Shown: positions 22,361 to 33,832 of the stretch, one piece after another
Position numbering within the stretch: the first letter of the stretch is position 1
Layout of the letters: each line of letters opens with the position of its first letter
Assembly: GCF_000026985.1 (NCBI RefSeq)
Contig: NC_017390.1
Location: forward strand, 2,522,492 to 2,586,491
From: Erwinia pyrifoliae DSM 12163
GTDB lineage: Bacteria > Pseudomonadota > Gammaproteobacteria > Enterobacterales > Enterobacteriaceae
Reading direction: 5' to 3'
Length of the DNA stretch: 64,000 nucleotides
Position numbers and translations under genes: made by a program
The notes under the pieces: generated by a model
The model's database searches: none
Seen by the model: only the letters and a program-made list of their open reading frames with translations
Told to the model about the DNA's origin: nothing

Positions 22361-24087
22361 AAACTCTGCTGCCATTTCTGAAACTATATCGTCGCCATAC
22401 TTTGCGGCTGCTGTGCGGCATCCTGCTGGCGGCGACCACGCTGCTGGCCAGTATTGGCCTGCTGACGCTGTCCGGCTGGTTCCTTGCGGCTACGTCGCTG
22501 GCTGGCGTGGCGGGCATTTACAGCTTCAACTATATGTTGCCCGCTGCCGGCGTGCGCGGCGCGGCCATCAGTCGTACCGTCGCCCGCTACCTGGAGCGGC
22601 TGGTCAGCCACGACGGCACCTTCCGGGTACTGCAACATCTGCGGGTATTTACCTTCAGTAAACTGCTACCGCTTTCACCGGCAGGTCTCACCCGCTTCCG
22701 TCAGGGAGATCTGCTTAATCGCCTGGTTGCCGACGTTGATACGCTGGATCATCTCTATCTACGGGTCATTGCGCCGCTGGTTGGCGCACTGACGGTGATG
22801 GTGGTGGTCACCACAGGTCTGAGCTGGCTGGACGGCAGGTTGGCGCTTACCCTTGGAGCGTTGATGCTGCTAACCCTGCTGCTGCTGCCGCCGATATTTT
22901 ATCGTGCCGGACTGCCGGTTGGTATCGATCTGACCCGCCTGCGCAGTGAGTACCGTAACAGCCTGACCAGCTGGTTGCAGGGGCAGACGGAGCTAAGTCT
23001 TTATGGCGCAGCTGGCCGCTTTCGTCAGGGGATGGACGCCACTGAAGCGGCATGGCTGGTCGCTCAACGGCGACAGGCAAGCCTGACCGGAATGTCACAG
23101 GGGCTGGTCATGCTGATGGGCGGAATTGCCGTGACGCTGATTTTGTGGTTAACCGCCAGCGGTGTCGGCGGCGATGCCCATCCTGGCGCATATATAGCCC
23201 TGTTTGTCTTCTGTGCGCTGGCCGCTTTTGAAGCTCTTGGTCCGGTGGGTACGGCATTTCAGCATCTCGGGCATGTTATCGCTTCAGCGCAGCGCGTCTC
23301 TGAGATTATGGCACAGCGTCCGCAGGTTACCTTTGCGGCGAAAGGTACTGCACCACAACCTGATGCAGCGGCGCTGAGTCTGAATAACGTCAGCTTCCGC
23401 TATGATGATGGCCCTTTTGCCATTGAAAACCTGTCGCTGGACATTGCCGCCGGACAACATATCGCCCTGCTGGGGCGTACCGGCTGCGGCAAATCCACGC
23501 TGTTGCAGCTGCTGACCCGCGCCTGGGACCCACAGTGCGGCAGCATTTTACTGAACGGTCAACCGCTGCACGCCTGGAGCGAAACTGAACTGCGTGCCTG
23601 TACCAGCGTCGTGACCCAACGCGTGCATCTGTTTAGCGCCAGCCTGCGGGATAACCTGCTGCTGGCCGCCGGATCCAGCCAGGATGAACAACTGTCAGAC
23701 GCGCTGCGTCAGGTGGGGCTGGAGAAGCTGCTGAACAACGATGCGGGACTGGATGCCTGGCTGGGTGAAGGCGGTCGTCAGCTTTCCGGCGGGGAATTAC
23801 GCCGCCTCGGCCTGGCGCGGGCGCTGCTGCATAACGCTCCCCTGATGCTGCTGGATGAGCCTACCGAGGGGCTGGATGCGGAGACCGAGCAGCAGATTCT
23901 GGCTCTGCTGCGTAAAGTTGCCAGCGGCAAAACCCTGATTATGGTCACCCACAGACTGCACGGACTGGCGCACTTTGACCAAATTTGCGTGCTGGATAAC
24001 GGCCAGCTGATTGAGCAGGGAAATCATCGGCAACTCGTCGCAAAACAGGGCCGCTACTGGACATTTCTTCAACGCTTTGCGCTATAG
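22357..24087 (+). CDS. cydC: CydC subunit of heterodimeric cysteine/glutathione ABC exporter
   Basis: Partner of CydD. The 576 residues (E. coli 573) have an N-terminal six-helix exporter domain, then the ATPase with Walker A LGRTGCGKSTLL near 370, signature LSGGELRRLGLARAL near 475 and Walker B LMLLDEPTEGLD. The H-loop is in VTHRLHG. It starts on the ATGA overlapping cydD and ends 30 bases before aat. Aat is probably read on the same transcript, as in E. coli. Confidence 0.96.
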   Translation: MKTLLPFLKLYRRHTLRLLCGILLAATTLLASIGLLTLSGWFLAATSLAGVAGIYSFNYMLPAAGVRGAAISRTVARYLERLVSHDGTFRVLQHLRVFTFSKLLPLSPAGLTRFRQGDLLNRLVADVDTLDHLYLRVIAPLVGALTVMVVVTTGLSWLDGRLALTLGALMLLTLLLLPPIFYRAGLPVGIDLTRLRSEYRNSLTSWLQGQTELSLYGAAGRFRQGMDATEAAWLVAQRRQASLTGMSQGLVMLMGGIAVTLILWLTASGVGGDAHPGAYIALFVFCALAAFEALGPVGTAFQHLGHVIASAQRVSEIMAQRPQVTFAAKGTAPQPDAAALSLNNVSFRYDDGPFAIENLSLDIAAGQHIALLGRTGCGKSTLLQLLTRAWDPQCGSILLNGQPLHAWSETELRACTSVVTQRVHLFSASLRDNLLLAAGSSQDEQLSDALRQVGLEKLLNNDAGLDAWLGEGGRQLSGGELRRLGLARALLHNAPLMLLDEPTEGLDAETEQQILALLRKVASGKTLIMVTHRLHGLAHFDQICVLDNGQLIEQGNHRQLVAKQGRYWTFLQRFAL

Positions 24088-24117
24088 TGATGATCCCGTT
24101 CTCATGAGCATATTTCC

Positions 24118-24810
24118 ATGCGGCTAATCCAGCTTTCGCGCGAATCGCTAAACTTCCCGCCGCCTGAAAAGGCGCTGCGGGAACCGAATGGCCTGTTGGC
24201 AATGGGCGGCGACCTGAGTCCCCAGCGGCTGTTAAACGCTTATCACCGTGGCATTTTCCCGTGGTTTTCTCCGGGCGACCCCATTCTCTGGTGGTCGCCC
24301 GATCCGCGTGCGATCCTGCTGCCGCAGCACTTTCACCTAAGCCGCAGTATGAAGCGTTTCCATCAGCATTCCTCCTATCGTGTCACCCTTAATCAACGGT
24401 TCCGTGAAGTCATTGAAGGCTGCGCCTGCGATCGACAGGAAGGAACATGGATTACTCACGAAGTGAAGCACGCCTGGCAGCGGCTGCATGCACTGGGTCA
24501 TGCGCATTCTGTTGAAGTATGGCACGGTGACGAACTGGTTGGCGGGATGTACGGCCTGGCGCTGGGGCAAATATTTTGTGGCGAATCGATGTTCAGCCGT
24601 AGAGAGAATGCGTCCAAAACCGCACTGCTGGTATTTTGTCACTACTTTCTGCAACAGGGTGGCAAACTGATTGATTGCCAGGTTCTGAATCCCCATACCC
24701 GGTCTTTGGGGGCGCAGGAAATTTCGCGCGCCAGCTACCTTGAATATGTCAGTTCTCTGGCATTTCAGCCACTTTCAGCCAACTGCTGGCGGGCGCAGCG
24801 GCTTTTTTAG
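24118..24810 (+). CDS. aat: Leucyl/phenylalanyl-tRNA-protein transferase
   Basis: Adds Leu or Phe from aminoacyl-tRNA to proteins with N-terminal Lys, Arg or Met, making N-degrons for ClpS/ClpAP. The 230 residues (E. coli 234) contain the family block [24 protein letters not shown] near 42-65 and [18 protein letters not shown] near 158. The substrate adaptor clpS and protease subunit clpA are encoded 1-4 kb away, so the N-end-rule pathway is clustered here as in E. coli. Confidence 0.97.
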   Translation: MRLIQLSRESLNFPPPEKALREPNGLLAMGGDLSPQRLLNAYHRGIFPWFSPGDPILWWSPDPRAILLPQHFHLSRSMKRFHQHSSYRVTLNQRFREVIEGCACDRQEGTWITHEVKHAWQRLHALGHAHSVEVWHGDELVGGMYGLALGQIFCGESMFSRRENASKTALLVFCHYFLQQGGKLIDCQVLNPHTRSLGAQEISRASYLEYVSSLAFQPLSANCWRAQRLF

Positions 24811-25386
<576 letters not shown>

Positions 25387-25434
25387 TTTGCCCTATTCTG
25401 CCGTGCTGCCGCACTGACAGCAGCACTGATAGCC

Positions 25435-25468
25435 AAGGCCAGACAGGTAACTGTCCGGCCTTTTTTTT
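25435..25468 (+). terminator. Rho-independent terminator of infA
   Basis: Stem GGCCAGACAG/CTGTCCGGCC (one G-U pair) with a GTAA loop followed by eight T residues. Confidence 0.93.
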
Positions 25469-25650
25469 ATACGGCAAAAGTTGTTACCCGTACCGGGTAA
25501 GCCGCCGTTTGCAGGTTAAGCCGTTGTCGTACTGAAACGGGCGCGCCAGGCGATGGGCGAAACGGCGGTGACGGTCCCGCGCTAACCCACCGCCGCCCGT
25601 TAAGCTGCCTGAAGGAATAAAGGAAGCCTGCATTGATTGCTGGCGTAAAG
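25469..25650. other. infA-clpA spacer without serW
   Basis: In E. coli the tRNA-Ser gene serW lies between infA and clpA. Here only a long hairpin CGGCGGTG/CACCGCCG (25563-25595) is seen. There is no acceptor stem, anticodon loop or CCA end on either strand. Confidence 0.6.
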
Positions 25651-25690
25651 CAAAAAAAAAGCCTGACGAGAGAGGATCTCGTCAGGCTTT
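25651..25690 (-). terminator. Rho-independent terminator of clpA
   Basis: Stem AAGCCTGACGAGA/TCTCGTCAGGCTT with a short loop; on the minus strand it is followed by nine T residues. It lies about 20 bases beyond the clpA stop. Confidence 0.94.
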
Positions 25691-25711
25691 ATGCTAATGC
25701 CACCAGGTGGA

Positions 25712-27988
25712 TTAATGCACCGCGCCTTCCGCTTTGCGCTTCTCCGCGCTGAGGAAATGGTAGGTAAGCTGGTTTTTCTCTTTATCCAGCGTCACCGACA
25801 CCGATCCGCCTTCTACCAGTGAACCAAACAGCAATTCATTGGCAAGCGGTTTCTTCAGATTTTCCTGCACGGTACGCGCCATCGGGCGCGCGCCCATCGC
25901 TTTGTCATAACCCTTATCCGCCAGCCAGTCGCGGGCATCATCACTGACTTCCAGCGAAACGCCTTTCGCATCCAGCTGAGCCTGTAGTTCAACAATAAAT
26001 TTATCGACAACCTGGTGAATCACAGCCTGATCGAGGTGTTTGAACCAGATGATATTGTCCAGACGGTTACGGAACTCAGGCGTGAAGATCTTTTTAATTT
26101 CTTCCATCGCATCCGTGCTGTTGTCCTGTTGGATCAGGCCGATTGATTTGCGCTCCGTTTCCCGCACCCCGGCGTTAGTGGTCATCACCAGCACGACATT
26201 GCGGAAATCGGCTTTGCGGCCGTTGTTATCGGTCAGCATGCCGTTATCCATCACCTGTAACAGGAGATTGAACACGTCCGGATGGGCTTTCTCTATTTCA
26301 TCCAGCAGTACCACCGCATGCGGATGCTTAATCACCGCGTCGGTCAACAGACCGCCCTGGTCAAAGCCCACGTAACCAGGAGGTGCACCAATCAGGCGAC
26401 TGACGGTGTGGCGCTCCATATACTCGGACATATCAAAACGCAGCAGCTCAATGCCCAGTGCTTTCGCCAGCTGCACTGTCACTTCCGTCTTCCCGACGCC
26501 GGTAGGGCCGGCAAACAGGAAGGAACCCACCGGCTTGCGATCCTGACCCAGCCCGGCACGACTCATTTTGATGGCTTCGGTCAACACTTCAATCGCGTTA
26601 TCCTGGCCGAACACCAGCATTTTCAGACGGTCGCCGAGGGTTTTCAGCGAATCGCGGTCAGACGCGGAAACGCTTTTCTCCGGAATGCGTGCAATACGCG
26701 CGACCACGGTTTCAATATCCGCCACGTTCACGGTTTTCTTACGCTTGCTGACCGGCATCAGGCGCGCGCGCGCTCCGGCCTCATCGATCACGTCAATCGC
26801 TTTATCAGGCAGGTGACGATCGTTAATGTACTTCACCGCCAGTTCTACCGCCGCGCGTACTGCTTTAGCGGTATAGCGGACATCGTGATGCGCTTCGTAC
26901 TTCGGCTTGAGGCCGATAATAATCTGCACCGTTTCATCGATGGAGGGTTCAGTAATGTCAATTTTCTGGAAGCGGCGCGCCAGCGCACGGTCTTTCTCAA
27001 AGATATTGCTGAATTCCTGATAGGTCGTCGAACCCATCACGCGGATTTTGCCACCCGACAGCAGCGGTTTAATCAGGTTTGCTGCATCTACCTGACCGCC
27101 AGAGGCTGCGCCGGCACCGATGATAGTGTGAATTTCATCGATAAACAGAATGCTATTATGATCCTGCTCCAGCTGTTTCAGCAGGGCTTTAAAACGCTTC
27201 TCAAAATCACCGCGATATTTAGTCCCGGCCAGCAGCGACCCGATATCCAGCGAGTAAATGGTGCACTCTTTCATTACTTCCGGTACGTCGCCCTGCACGA
27301 TACGCCAGGCCAGACCTTCCGCAATGGCGGTTTTGCCAACGCCAGACTCGCCCACCAGTAGCGGGTTATTTTTACGCCGACGGCACAGCACCTGAACGGC
27401 ACGTTCCAGCTCTTTCTCGCGGCCGATCAGCGGGTCGATCCCCCCGACGCGGGCAAGCTGGTTAAGGTTGGTGGTGAAGTTTTCCATACGTTCCTCCCCG
27501 CCTGCTTGCTCTTCGTTTATCGGATTTTCTGCACCCGATGCCGGGCCTGGCTCATCTTTACGCATACCGTGAGAAATAAAGTTCACCACATCAAGACGGC
27601 TGACCTCGTGCTTGCGCAGCAGATAAGCCGCCTGTGACTCCTGTTCGCTAAATATAGCGACCAGCACGTTGGCTCCGGCCACTTCACTGCGGCCGGATGA
27701 TTGCACATGAAATACCGCACGTTGCAGCACGCGCTGGAAGCTCAGCGTCGGCTGGGTATCGCGATCTTTCTCACTGACCGGCAGGACCGGAGTGGTTTGT
27801 TCGATGAAAGCTTCAAGCTCCTGGCGTAATGCCACGATATCCACCGCACAGGCTTCCAGTGCCTCTCTGGCCGACGGGTTACTTAACAGCGCCAGTAACA
27901 GATGTTCGACGGTCATAAACTCATGTCGGTGCTCACGCGCTCTGGCGAAAGCCATATTTAAACTGAGTTCCAGTTCTTGGTTGAGCAT
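25712..27988 (-). CDS. clpA: ClpA, ATPase subunit of ClpAP protease
   Basis: Hexameric AAA+ unfoldase that feeds ssrA-tagged and N-degron substrates to ClpP. ATG 27988, preceded by GAGAGG, gives 758 residues as in E. coli; an in-frame GTG two codons upstream is too close to the ribosome-binding site. The N domain (1-140) binds ClpS. AAA module 1 has Walker [11 protein letters not shown] near 214 and Walker [10 protein letters not shown]. Module 2 has [10 protein letters not shown] near 495 and VVLLDEIEK. The ClpP-contacting IGL loop appears as KSIGLIQQ near 617. It is downstream of clpS, as expected. Confidence 0.98.
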   Translation of the reverse strand: MLNQELELSLNMAFARAREHRHEFMTVEHLLLALLSNPSAREALEACAVDIVALRQELEAFIEQTTPVLPVSEKDRDTQPTLSFQRVLQRAVFHVQSSGRSEVAGANVLVAIFSEQESQAAYLLRKHEVSRLDVVNFISHGMRKDEPGPASGAENPINEEQAGGEERMENFTTNLNQLARVGGIDPLIGREKELERAVQVLCRRRKNNPLLVGESGVGKTAIAEGLAWRIVQGDVPEVMKECTIYSLDIGSLLAGTKYRGDFEKRFKALLKQLEQDHNSILFIDEIHTIIGAGAASGGQVDAANLIKPLLSGGKIRVMGSTTYQEFSNIFEKDRALARRFQKIDITEPSIDETVQIIIGLKPKYEAHHDVRYTAKAVRAAVELAVKYINDRHLPDKAIDVIDEAGARARLMPVSKRKKTVNVADIETVVARIARIPEKSVSASDRDSLKTLGDRLKMLVFGQDNAIEVLTEAIKMSRAGLGQDRKPVGSFLFAGPTGVGKTEVTVQLAKALGIELLRFDMSEYMERHTVSRLIGAPPGYVGFDQGGLLTDAVIKHPHAVVLLDEIEKAHPDVFNLLLQVMDNGMLTDNNGRKADFRNVVLVMTTNAGVRETERKSIGLIQQDNSTDAMEEIKKIFTPEFRNRLDNIIWFKHLDQAVIHQVVDKFIVELQAQLDAKGVSLEVSDDARDWLADKGYDKAMGARPMARTVQENLKKPLANELLFGSLVEGGSVSVTLDKEKNQLTYHFLSAEKRKAEGAVH

Positions 27989-28016
27989 AGGCACCTCTCA
28001 CAGTAGATCGCCTTCT

Positions 28017-28337
28017 TCAGGCTTTTTCCAGCGTACATAGCAACGGATGCTCGTTATCTCTGGCATATTTGTTCACATGAGCGACTTTGGTTTCGGCCAC
28101 TTCGGCAGTGAAAACACCACAAACCGCTTTACCCTGGTAGTGAACGGTAAGCATCAGTTGCGTTGCACGTTCAATATCATAAGAAAAGAACTTTTGCAGA
28201 ACGTCAATAACAAATTCCATTGGGGTGAAATCGTCATTGTTCAAAATAACTTTATACATTGAGGGTGGCTTGAGCGCTTCACGGACTTTATCGTTTGCAA
28301 GCTGTTCAAAATTAAGCCAGTCGTTTGTCTTTCCCAT
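28017..28337 (-). CDS. clpS: ClpS adaptor
   Basis: N-degron adaptor that delivers proteins with Leu, Phe, Tyr or Trp N termini to ClpAP. The 106 residues equal E. coli ClpS. The hydrophobic pocket block [19 protein letters not shown] (residues 32-50) and the [12 protein letters not shown] segment with the conserved His are present. It lies 28 bases upstream of clpA in one unit and is divergent from cspD. Confidence 0.98.
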   Translation of the reverse strand: MGKTNDWLNFEQLANDKVREALKPPSMYKVILNNDDFTPMEFVIDVLQKFFSYDIERATQLMLTVHYQGKAVCGVFTAEVAETKVAHVNKYARDNEHPLLCTLEKA

Positions 28338-28751
28338 ATTTTCCCAGTGTGTTCAGCATAACTTTCGCCAGACTTAGCTTGTTCAGTTCAGGAACAGCCT
28401 GAACAGTAAGTCAAACAGTGCGGTTAAATTTTTTGTTGCATTCCCGCCAATCGCGACCTTTATCACAAAATTTGCAATAGCGTTAACTGCTTCAAATTTT
28501 AGTGAATTTTTCCCCGCTTCAGACTGACGTTTACTTGACCGTACCCATCAATTCTTTACAGTACAGCAACAGGCTGGCTCGAATAATTCAATTTACAGTG
28601 GGGCGGCAAGCGGGTAAATCCCGATTAGCTGACCCCAGTCAGTGATTCGGGTGAACACGCGCCGCCAACGCACTTGCATCTTGAAGTATAACGGGTTTTA
28701 CCGCCTGAACACCTCACCCAATACATACAGTCTTTCGAGGGATGAAGAAGC
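28338..28751. other. clpS/cspD divergent intergenic region
   Basis: 414 bases. The left part must hold the clpSA promoter and the right part the cspD promoter and leader. A run with TTTGCAATAGCG near 28470 and an AT-rich block at 28490-28560 are candidates. No gene, tRNA or clear protein-binding palindrome was recognised. Confidence 0.45.
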
Positions 28752-28979
28752 ATGATGACGGGTACTGTTAAATGGTTTAATAACGCCAAAGGCTTCGGTT
28801 TCATCTGTCCGGTGGGCGGTGGCGATGATATCTTCGCGCACTACTCCACTATCCAGATGGACGGTTACAGAACGCTGAAAGCCGGGCAGCAAGTCCAGTT
28901 TGACGTGCATCAGGGACCAAAGGGCAACCATGCCAGCCTCATAGTCCCTGTGGAAGAAGTGCTGGCGATTAGCGCCTGA
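28752..28979 (+). CDS. cspD: Cold-shock-like protein CspD
   Basis: Stationary-phase cold-shock-domain protein that binds single-stranded DNA and blocks replication. The 75 residues (E. coli 74) have RNP1 KGFGFICP near 14-21 and RNP2 DIFAHYS near 29. The VHQGPKGNHASLIVP segment separates CspD from CspA-type proteins. Two ATG codons open the gene; the first gives the same N-terminal length as E. coli. A terminator follows at 29012. Confidence 0.96.
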   Translation: MMTGTVKWFNNAKGFGFICPVGGGDDIFAHYSTIQMDGYRTLKAGQQVQFDVHQGPKGNHASLIVPVEEVLAISA

Positions 28980-29011
28980 TCCTCAACACACATTCTGTCC
29001 AACCCTGAGAC

Positions 29012-29043
29012 AAAATGCCAGCCGGCAGCGCTGGCATTTTTTA
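29012..29043 (+). terminator. Rho-independent terminator of cspD
   Basis: Stem AAATGCCAGC/GCTGGCATTT with a 5-6-base loop and a T6 tail, 33 bases after cspD. The A-rich 5' side may make it bidirectional, serving ybjD as well. Confidence 0.88.
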
Positions 29044-29160
29044 TGCAGAACACGGCCGCTTTCATCTATATGGGTGATTGTCAGATAATTTCAAGTCTGC
29101 GCTTAACCGCCGTGCGCAAAACGGGCCTGCAGACAGCGATCGCTGGCTGTTGATTTTCCT

Positions 29161-30813
29161 TCATTCGGTTTTGCCGCGCGCCAGCCACTGTACCCGGGCA
29201 AACATCTTACGCAGCAGCGCCGGCACCGCTTCCGAACCCCGTTCTGCCGCATCCATCGCTACGGCAATCGCCAGTTCCGGCTTTGAAGAGTGGTGAACCG
29301 CCTTTGCGATAATGCGCCGCAAATTCATCGGCACATTAGAAGGCAAGCGGGCAATACGATGATAAACCTCAGAGAATCCCTGCCTGTACAGGAAATGCTC
29401 CATATCCAGTGCGGGTAATTGGGTCAGATGTTGCTGTTCTGGCTCGCCATCCAGCAGGCTGTGGGCAGTAGCGGCGTATTTTCTTCCCGCGTCATCGCCA
29501 TCGGTCAATACATGCCACTCAATGCCCATGCGCCCGGCAAACGTCAGCAACGGCCGCAGCCCACACTGGGCAAACTCAATCACCTTCACCCCTTCGGCAG
29601 CAAAGTGGTGACCGCATTGATGCGCCAGCTCGTTCATTATCCACACTTCGGTTTCACCTTCCACCAGCAGCCAGCAGCGGGCAAATAGCGAAGAGGGACG
29701 GTTGAAGCGGATATGAAAAGCAATACGTCGGCTCTCTTCAGCGCTCAACCCTCCCGGGCCAATACGCCACGCCGCGACCCGTTCAGGCTCGCGGACCAGG
29801 CGGCATACCTGTTCCACCGGCACCTGCGACAGTAATTCTCCCGAATTGGTGGTGGTGATTTTTTGCAACGGCAACAGGTTAAGTAGCCCCCATGCCACCG
29901 CCAGCATAACCGGATGCAGGCGCGTTTCCGGGTCTTCTATCAGCAGCAGCGGCCGGGCCTGAGCATCAAGCTGATGCGCCCCGCGTACCTGCAGCAGCAG
30001 GGCAAACATCCGCAACAGGATCACTCTGCGGCTGCGGCTGTCCGCCTCGGCAATCAGCCGATTAATATTATCCAGATAACGCCAGCCGCTGCGTGAAGCC
30101 ATCTGATGGGATAAGCGCCCGCTTTGAGACGCTGCCGACGGCTGCTGAAGCGAAAAATAGTGTTCCAGCAGTTGTTGCATGGTTCTTAACCCCTGGCGCA
30201 GAGCGCTGTCGGTCAAACTCTGCGGGCGTGAATGCAAATCACGCGTCAGCGTATCTATTTGCGCTACCAGCACATTGAAACCGGCCTCATCGCCGTGTTG
30301 CGTTGGCTCAAGATGCATACGGCGGTTAAAGCGCGCATCACGCAGGCGTAACACCGGATGTAGCCGTTTAAGGGTACGGAGCCGACCGGTCCCATCGCCG
30401 GCCAGAACCTTCCCCAGTTCATCGAGAAAGTGATGACGGGTTATCACCGTTCCGTCCGCCAGCCGTTCCCCCAGCACCTGATAACAGAGTTGAGGCGTCC
30501 CCGCCTCGCCGCGCTGCCATAAATCGCTTAACTCCGCGTAGCGCGCCGCGTTGCGCTGCCCGGCTTCGAACTCGCGGAAGGTAAAGCGTATCTGGATATG
30601 CCGTTCGCGCCCCGGGTTATCTCCCGGAGGAGAATGAAAATCCCCGGCGCTGAACTGATAAGGCTCGCCCGGGGCCAGCAGTAGCGTCAGCGCATCCAGC
30701 AGGCTGGATTTCCCCCAGGCATTTTCACCTATCAGCACGTTATTTTCTTCCAGCCTGAGCGACAGCTTATTGATACCACGAAAGCCGCTAACGGCGATTT
30801 TTTCCAGGATCAT
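29161..30813 (-). CDS. ybjD: YbjD, OLD-family ATPase/TOPRIM nuclease-like protein
   Basis: Overcoming-lysogenization-defect family protein: an N-terminal ABC/SMC-type ATPase followed by a TOPRIM domain, usually a DNA nuclease linked to repair or phage defence. ATG 30813 gives 550 residues (E. coli 552) starting [15 protein letters not shown]. Walker [15 protein letters not shown] is near residue 29. The ATPase C motif and Walker B region are in [13 protein letters not shown] near 305. The TOPRIM glutamate is in [13 protein letters not shown] near 382, and its acidic pair in [10 protein letters not shown] near 440. The cellular function is not established. It is divergent from poxB. The E. coli neighbours aqpZ, lysO, hcp and hcr are absent. 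Confidence 0.93.
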   Translation of the reverse strand: MILEKIAVSGFRGINKLSLRLEENNVLIGENAWGKSSLLDALTLLLAPGEPYQFSAGDFHSPPGDNPGRERHIQIRFTFREFEAGQRNAARYAELSDLWQRGEAGTPQLCYQVLGERLADGTVITRHHFLDELGKVLAGDGTGRLRTLKRLHPVLRLRDARFNRRMHLEPTQHGDEAGFNVLVAQIDTLTRDLHSRPQSLTDSALRQGLRTMQQLLEHYFSLQQPSAASQSGRLSHQMASRSGWRYLDNINRLIAEADSRSRRVILLRMFALLLQVRGAHQLDAQARPLLLIEDPETRLHPVMLAVAWGLLNLLPLQKITTTNSGELLSQVPVEQVCRLVREPERVAAWRIGPGGLSAEESRRIAFHIRFNRPSSLFARCWLLVEGETEVWIMNELAHQCGHHFAAEGVKVIEFAQCGLRPLLTFAGRMGIEWHVLTDGDDAGRKYAATAHSLLDGEPEQQHLTQLPALDMEHFLYRQGFSEVYHRIARLPSNVPMNLRRIIAKAVHHSSKPELAIAVAMDAAERGSEAVPALLRKMFARVQWLARGKTE

Positions 30814-31039
30814 CTTTGCCTCTGCTATCCCTTTTATATTGAGAATGGTTGGCCGGAACGACGTGGTCAAGCCGGGCGAAAAAAACAGGCGATATCGCGC
30901 TTTAACATCGTTGAGCCAAGCCCGCTCGGGAAACAGCTTATTACACTCACCCTGCCCCGGTTGCGCTGACGTAAACTATGCTTGTGCTGCAAATCCTCCC
31001 TTCCGGCTGAAGGATATTGCCTTAACTCAGGAGAAAAGC

Positions 31040-32761
31040 ATGAAGCAAACCGTTGCGGCACTGGTGGCAAAAACGCTGGAAAGTGCTGGCGTTAAACGCA
31101 TCTGGGGGGTTACCGGTGATTCACTGAACGGCCTCAGCGACAGCCTGAACCAAATGGGCACCATTGCGTGGATGCCCACCCGCCATGAAGAGGTGGCCGC
31201 TTTCGCCGCCGGCGCAGAAGCGCATCTGACCGGCGAACTGGCGGTATGCGCCGGTTCCTGTGGGCCGGGTAATCTTCACCTGATTAACGGACTGTTTGAT
31301 TGCCACCGCAACCATGTGCCGGTACTGGCCATCGCGGCGCATATCCCTTCAAGCGAAATCGGCAGTAACTATTTTCAGGAAACACACCCTCAGGAACTGT
31401 TTCGTGAGTGCAGCCACTATTGTGAAATGGTTTCCAGTGCGGAGCAGCTGCCTCAGGTACTGGGTATCGCCATGCGTAAGGCCATCCTGAATCGTGGCGT
31501 GTCGGTGGTGGTGCTGCCCGGGGATGTCGCGCTCCAGCCTACCCCTGAAAGCGCGACTTCAGACTGGTATCCGCCCCGCCTACCCCAGGTGCAGCCCATC
31601 CCCGCCGAACTGGCAAAACTGGCAGCGGCGCTGAATCAGGCCGAAAATATCACCCTGCTGTGCGGCAGCGGCTGCGCCGGCGCGCACGCCGAGGTGGTTA
31701 AACTGGCTGAAACCCTGAAAGCGCCCATCGTGCACGCGCTGCGTGGTAAAGAACATATCGAATACGACAATCCCTATGACGTGGGGATGACCGGCCTGAT
31801 CGGCTTCTCTTCCGGCTATCACGCGATGATGAACGCCGATACGCTGCTGGTACTCGGCAGCCAGTTTCCCTATCGTGCTTTTTATCCGCCGAAGGCGAAA
31901 ATCATTCAGATTGATATCAATCCCGGCAGCATTGGCAGCCACAGCCGGGTCGATATGGCGCTGGTGGGCGATATTAAAACCACGCTCATTGCCCTGCTGC
32001 CCCAGCTGTCGGTAAAAACGGAACGCACGTTTCTTGATAAAGCGCTGAAGCATTATATTGAGGCACGCAAAGATCTGGATGCGCTGGCCACCGCGAATGA
32101 TAATCAGCCGATCCACCCGCAGTATCTCGCACAGCAAATCAGTCAACATGCCAGTGAAGACGCCATTTTCACCTGCGATGTCGGTACGCCAACCGTCTGG
32201 GCGGCGCGCTATTTGAAGATGAACGGTCAGCGTCGTCTGGTCGGCTCCTTCAGCCACGGATCGATGGCCAACGCTATGCCACAGGCGATTGGTGCCCAGG
32301 CGATTGACCCGCAGCGCCAGGTGATTGCCCTGTGCGGCGACGGCGGTTTCAGCATGCTGATGGGGGACTTCCTGTCACTGGCGCAGCTCCAGCTGCCGGT
32401 GAAAATTGTGATATTTAACAACAGTGTGCTGGGTTTTGTCGCCATGGAGATGAAAGCGGGTGGCTACCTGACCGATGGCACCGAGCTGGATAACCCCAAT
32501 TTCGCCGCCATTGCCAACGCCTGTGGGGTGAAAGGCATTCGTGTGGAACAGGCATCCCGGCTGGATGAAGCGCTGCGCGAGGCGTTGGCTCACGACGGTC
32601 CGGCGCTGGTTGATGTCGTCACCGCCAGCGAAGAGCTGGCCATGCCGCCGCAGATAAAGCTGGAACAGGCTAAGGGCTTCAGCCTGTATATGCTGCGGGC
32701 GATAATTAGCGGCCGTGGCAATGAAGTGGTTGATCTGGCTAAAACCAACTGGCTGCGCTAA
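31040..32761 (+). CDS. poxB: Pyruvate dehydrogenase (quinone), PoxB
   Basis: Peripheral-membrane flavoenzyme that oxidises pyruvate to acetate and CO2, passing electrons to ubiquinone. ATG 31040 (preceded by AGGAGAA) gives 573 residues (E. coli 572). The N-terminal TPP domain carries the catalytic Glu in [15 protein letters not shown] near 50. An FAD-type central domain follows, then the TPP-Mg motif [16 protein letters not shown] with NN near 433-460. The C-terminal lipid-activation helix ends [13 protein letters not shown]. With pfl lost in this genome segment, PoxB is one of the remaining non-PDH routes from pyruvate. Confidence 0.97.
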   Translation: MKQTVAALVAKTLESAGVKRIWGVTGDSLNGLSDSLNQMGTIAWMPTRHEEVAAFAAGAEAHLTGELAVCAGSCGPGNLHLINGLFDCHRNHVPVLAIAAHIPSSEIGSNYFQETHPQELFRECSHYCEMVSSAEQLPQVLGIAMRKAILNRGVSVVVLPGDVALQPTPESATSDWYPPRLPQVQPIPAELAKLAAALNQAENITLLCGSGCAGAHAEVVKLAETLKAPIVHALRGKEHIEYDNPYDVGMTGLIGFSSGYHAMMNADTLLVLGSQFPYRAFYPPKAKIIQIDINPGSIGSHSRVDMALVGDIKTTLIALLPQLSVKTERTFLDKALKHYIEARKDLDALATANDNQPIHPQYLAQQISQHASEDAIFTCDVGTPTVWAARYLKMNGQRRLVGSFSHGSMANAMPQAIGAQAIDPQRQVIALCGDGGFSMLMGDFLSLAQLQLPVKIVIFNNSVLGFVAMEMKAGGYLTDGTELDNPNFAAIANACGVKGIRVEQASRLDEALREALAHDGPALVDVVTASEELAMPPQIKLEQAKGFSLYMLRAIISGRGNEVVDLAKTNWLR

Positions 32762-32824
32762 AACGGTGACAGGCCATGTGACGGACGCTGCGGCGTCCGT
32801 TTCACAATGAACAGGAGAACAGAC

Positions 32825-33829
32825 GTGATTGATTTACGTAGTGATACCGTAACACGCCCGACAGCGGCCATGCTGGATGTCATGATGCGCGCTGAAACCG
32901 GCGACGACGTATACGGCGATGATCCCACGGTCAACCAGCTTGAAGCCGAAACCGCACGTCTGAGTGGTAAAGCGGCGGCGCTGTTCCTGCCAACCGGCAC
33001 GCAAGCCAATCTGGTGGCGCTGCTGTGCCACTGTCAGCGTGGTGAGGAGTATATTGTCGGCCAGCTGGCGCATAACTATAAGTATGAAGCGGGCGGCGCA
33101 GCGGTACTGGGCAGCATCCAGCCCCAGCCCATCCTCGCCGACGACGACGGTACGCTGCCGCTGGACGTGGTGGCGCAGTTTATCAAGCCTGACGAGATCC
33201 ACTTTGCCATTACCCGCCTGCTGAGTCTGGAAAACACGCATAACGGCAAGGTGCTGCCGATGGACTATTTGCAACAGGCGTGGGATTTCACCCGTGAGCA
33301 TCAGCTGGCGTTGCATATCGACGGCGCACGCATTTTTAATGCTGCGGTGGCGCTCGGTGTACCGCTCGAAACGCTGGCGCGCTGCTGCGATACGCTCACT
33401 GTCTGCCTGTCGAAAGGTTTGGGTACCCCGGTTGGCTCCATGCTTTGCGGCAGTGAGGCGTTTATTCAGCGGGCGCGCCGCTGGCGCAAAATGACCGGCG
33501 GTGGGCTGCGTCAGGCGGGCATTCTGGCGGCAGCGGGGCTGTATGCGTTACGTCATAACGTTGCGCGACTGAAGGACGACCATGATAACGCCGCCTGGCT
33601 GGCTGGCGCGCTGCGAGACATTGGCGTTGATATCATCAGTCAGGATACCAATATGGTGTTTCTGCGTCTGCCGCCAGCACAGATCGCTCCACTGGGGGCG
33701 TGGATGCGCGAGCGTGATATTCTGCTCAGTCCCGGCGCGGTGACGCGTCTGGTAACGCATATCGACGTAAACCGGGCGGCGCTGCAAACCCTGGTCGACG
33801 CGTGGCGGGCGTTTTCAGCCGCCGGCTAA
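32825..33829 (+). CDS. ltaE: Low-specificity L-threonine aldolase
   Basis: PLP enzyme cleaving L-threonine and L-allo-threonine to glycine and acetaldehyde. GTG 32825, placed 7 bases after AGGAG, gives 334 residues with the family start IDLRSDTVTRPT (E. coli 333); an upstream ATG at 32807 precedes the ribosome-binding site and is rejected. The PLP lysine lies in CLSKGLGTPVGS near 197, and HIDGARIFNA near 167 binds the ring. It lies 63 bases after poxB on the same strand. E. coli has the same poxB-ltaE pair. Confidence 0.96.
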   Translation: MIDLRSDTVTRPTAAMLDVMMRAETGDDVYGDDPTVNQLEAETARLSGKAAALFLPTGTQANLVALLCHCQRGEEYIVGQLAHNYKYEAGGAAVLGSIQPQPILADDDGTLPLDVVAQFIKPDEIHFAITRLLSLENTHNGKVLPMDYLQQAWDFTREHQLALHIDGARIFNAAVALGVPLETLARCCDTLTVCLSKGLGTPVGSMLCGSEAFIQRARRWRKMTGGGLRQAGILAAAGLYALRHNVARLKDDHDNAAWLAGALRDIGVDIISQDTNMVFLRLPPAQIAPLGAWMRERDILLSPGAVTRLVTHIDVNRAALQTLVDAWRAFSAAG

Positions 33830-33832
33830 TGG

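Noticed and set aside
25563..25595. GC-rich hairpin considered as part of a tRNA (serW)
   Set aside because: No cloverleaf, no T-loop GTTCRA sequence and no CCA; only a simple inverted repeat.
26282..27361. 359-codon rightward open frame opposite clpA
   Set aside because: Shadow of the clpA coding strand: composition mirrors ClpA codons, there is no ribosome-binding site and no recognisable domain.
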